NCBI RefSeq assembly: GCF_012849375.1
Contig: NZ_CP051684.1
Location: 3,534,001-3,598,000 of the forward strand
Reading direction: 5' to 3'
Length of the DNA stretch: 64,000 bases
DNA from: Duganella dendranthematis
GTDB lineage: Bacteria > Pseudomonadota > Gammaproteobacteria > Burkholderiales > Burkholderiaceae_D
Shown here: positions 62,092-64,000 of the stretch, piece by piece
How positions within the stretch are numbered: position 1 is the stretch's first letter
How the letters are laid out: every line of letters starts with the position of its first letter
Translations under genes and position numbers: made by a program
The notes under the pieces: model-generated
The model's database searches: none
What the model was told of the DNA's origin: nothing
The model's input: only the letters and a program-made list of their open reading frames with translations

Positions 62092-62209
62092 GGCCAATAT
62101 CCCAATGTACGCCCGGACGCGTGATAAAATCACCGTCTTTTGCCATAGTCCAACTCAGTGCGTCAAGGCGCAGAGCTTTTTTTAACGGCGTTTTTTCAAG
62201 AACTCAAGC

Positions 62210-64000
<1,791 letters not shown>

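Overview
The window reads as a chromosomal segment of a GC-rich beta-proteobacterium, most likely Oxalobacteraceae (Duganella/Massilia/Janthinobacterium type). The evidence is an ftsX-ftsE-ftsY block, a complete division and cell-wall (dcw) cluster running mraZ to ftsZ and then on to lpxC, dciA and secA, a beta-type trimeric porin, meso-DAP type MurE, and a TonB receptor with pectinases. The family assignment is inference from gene content and order, not from a search. I see no tRNA, rRNA, phage, insertion sequence or CRISPR array. The only non-coding RNA gene I recognise is RNase P RNA.

Region 1 (1-16.6 kb) is a pectin and galacturonate utilisation locus. Plus-strand genes at the left edge encode the end of a 2-oxoglutarate semialdehyde dehydrogenase, an SMP-30 type sugar lactonase and a GH43 lipoprotein. 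A convergent minus-strand block encodes a TonB receptor, a rhamnogalacturonan acetylesterase, a polygalacturonase-pectin methylesterase fusion, a second polygalacturonase and a divergent pectin methylesterase. A FadR-type GntR regulator is divergent from garD (galactarate dehydratase) and udh (uronate dehydrogenase), with palindromic operators between them. Together these support pectin depolymerisation outside the cytoplasm, uptake, and oxidation galacturonate -> galactarolactone -> galactarate -> 5-keto-4-deoxyglucarate -> (a dehydratase not in the window) -> 2-oxoglutarate.

Region 2 (16.6-26.6 kb) is mixed. It holds a LysR regulator, RidA, a DJ-1-domain AraC regulator overlapping a secreted DJ-1-like protein, an ABC exporter whose permease is fused to a CPBP protease domain, a signal peptidase I, a gamma-glutamyltransferase and a small putative lipoprotein.

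Region 3 (26.6-39.5 kb) holds rpoH under a promoter covered by a CIRCE element, ftsX-ftsE-ftsY, a CarH-like MerR/B12 regulator with the photoreceptor signature W-x9-EH, a porin, a TPP enzyme, rnpB followed directly by glpK, and an alpha/beta hydrolase divergent from a LysR gene.

Region 4 (39.9-64 kb) is the dcw cluster. It has a clear promoter and a four-repeat MraZ operator, and its genes overlap or abut from mraZ to ftsA. After ftsZ come a terminator, a peroxiredoxin, a zinc-ribbon membrane protein, a Tat-exported FAH-family protein, an EamA transporter, lpxC (possibly leaderless), dciA, and the first 597 codons of secA.

The most interesting items are the pectinase fusion, the permease-protease fusion, the CIRCE-covered rpoH promoter, the CarH-like regulator with an upstream dyad, a strong terminator placed in the leader of the acetylesterase gene, and low-complexity inserts in MurD. 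None is a proven new system.
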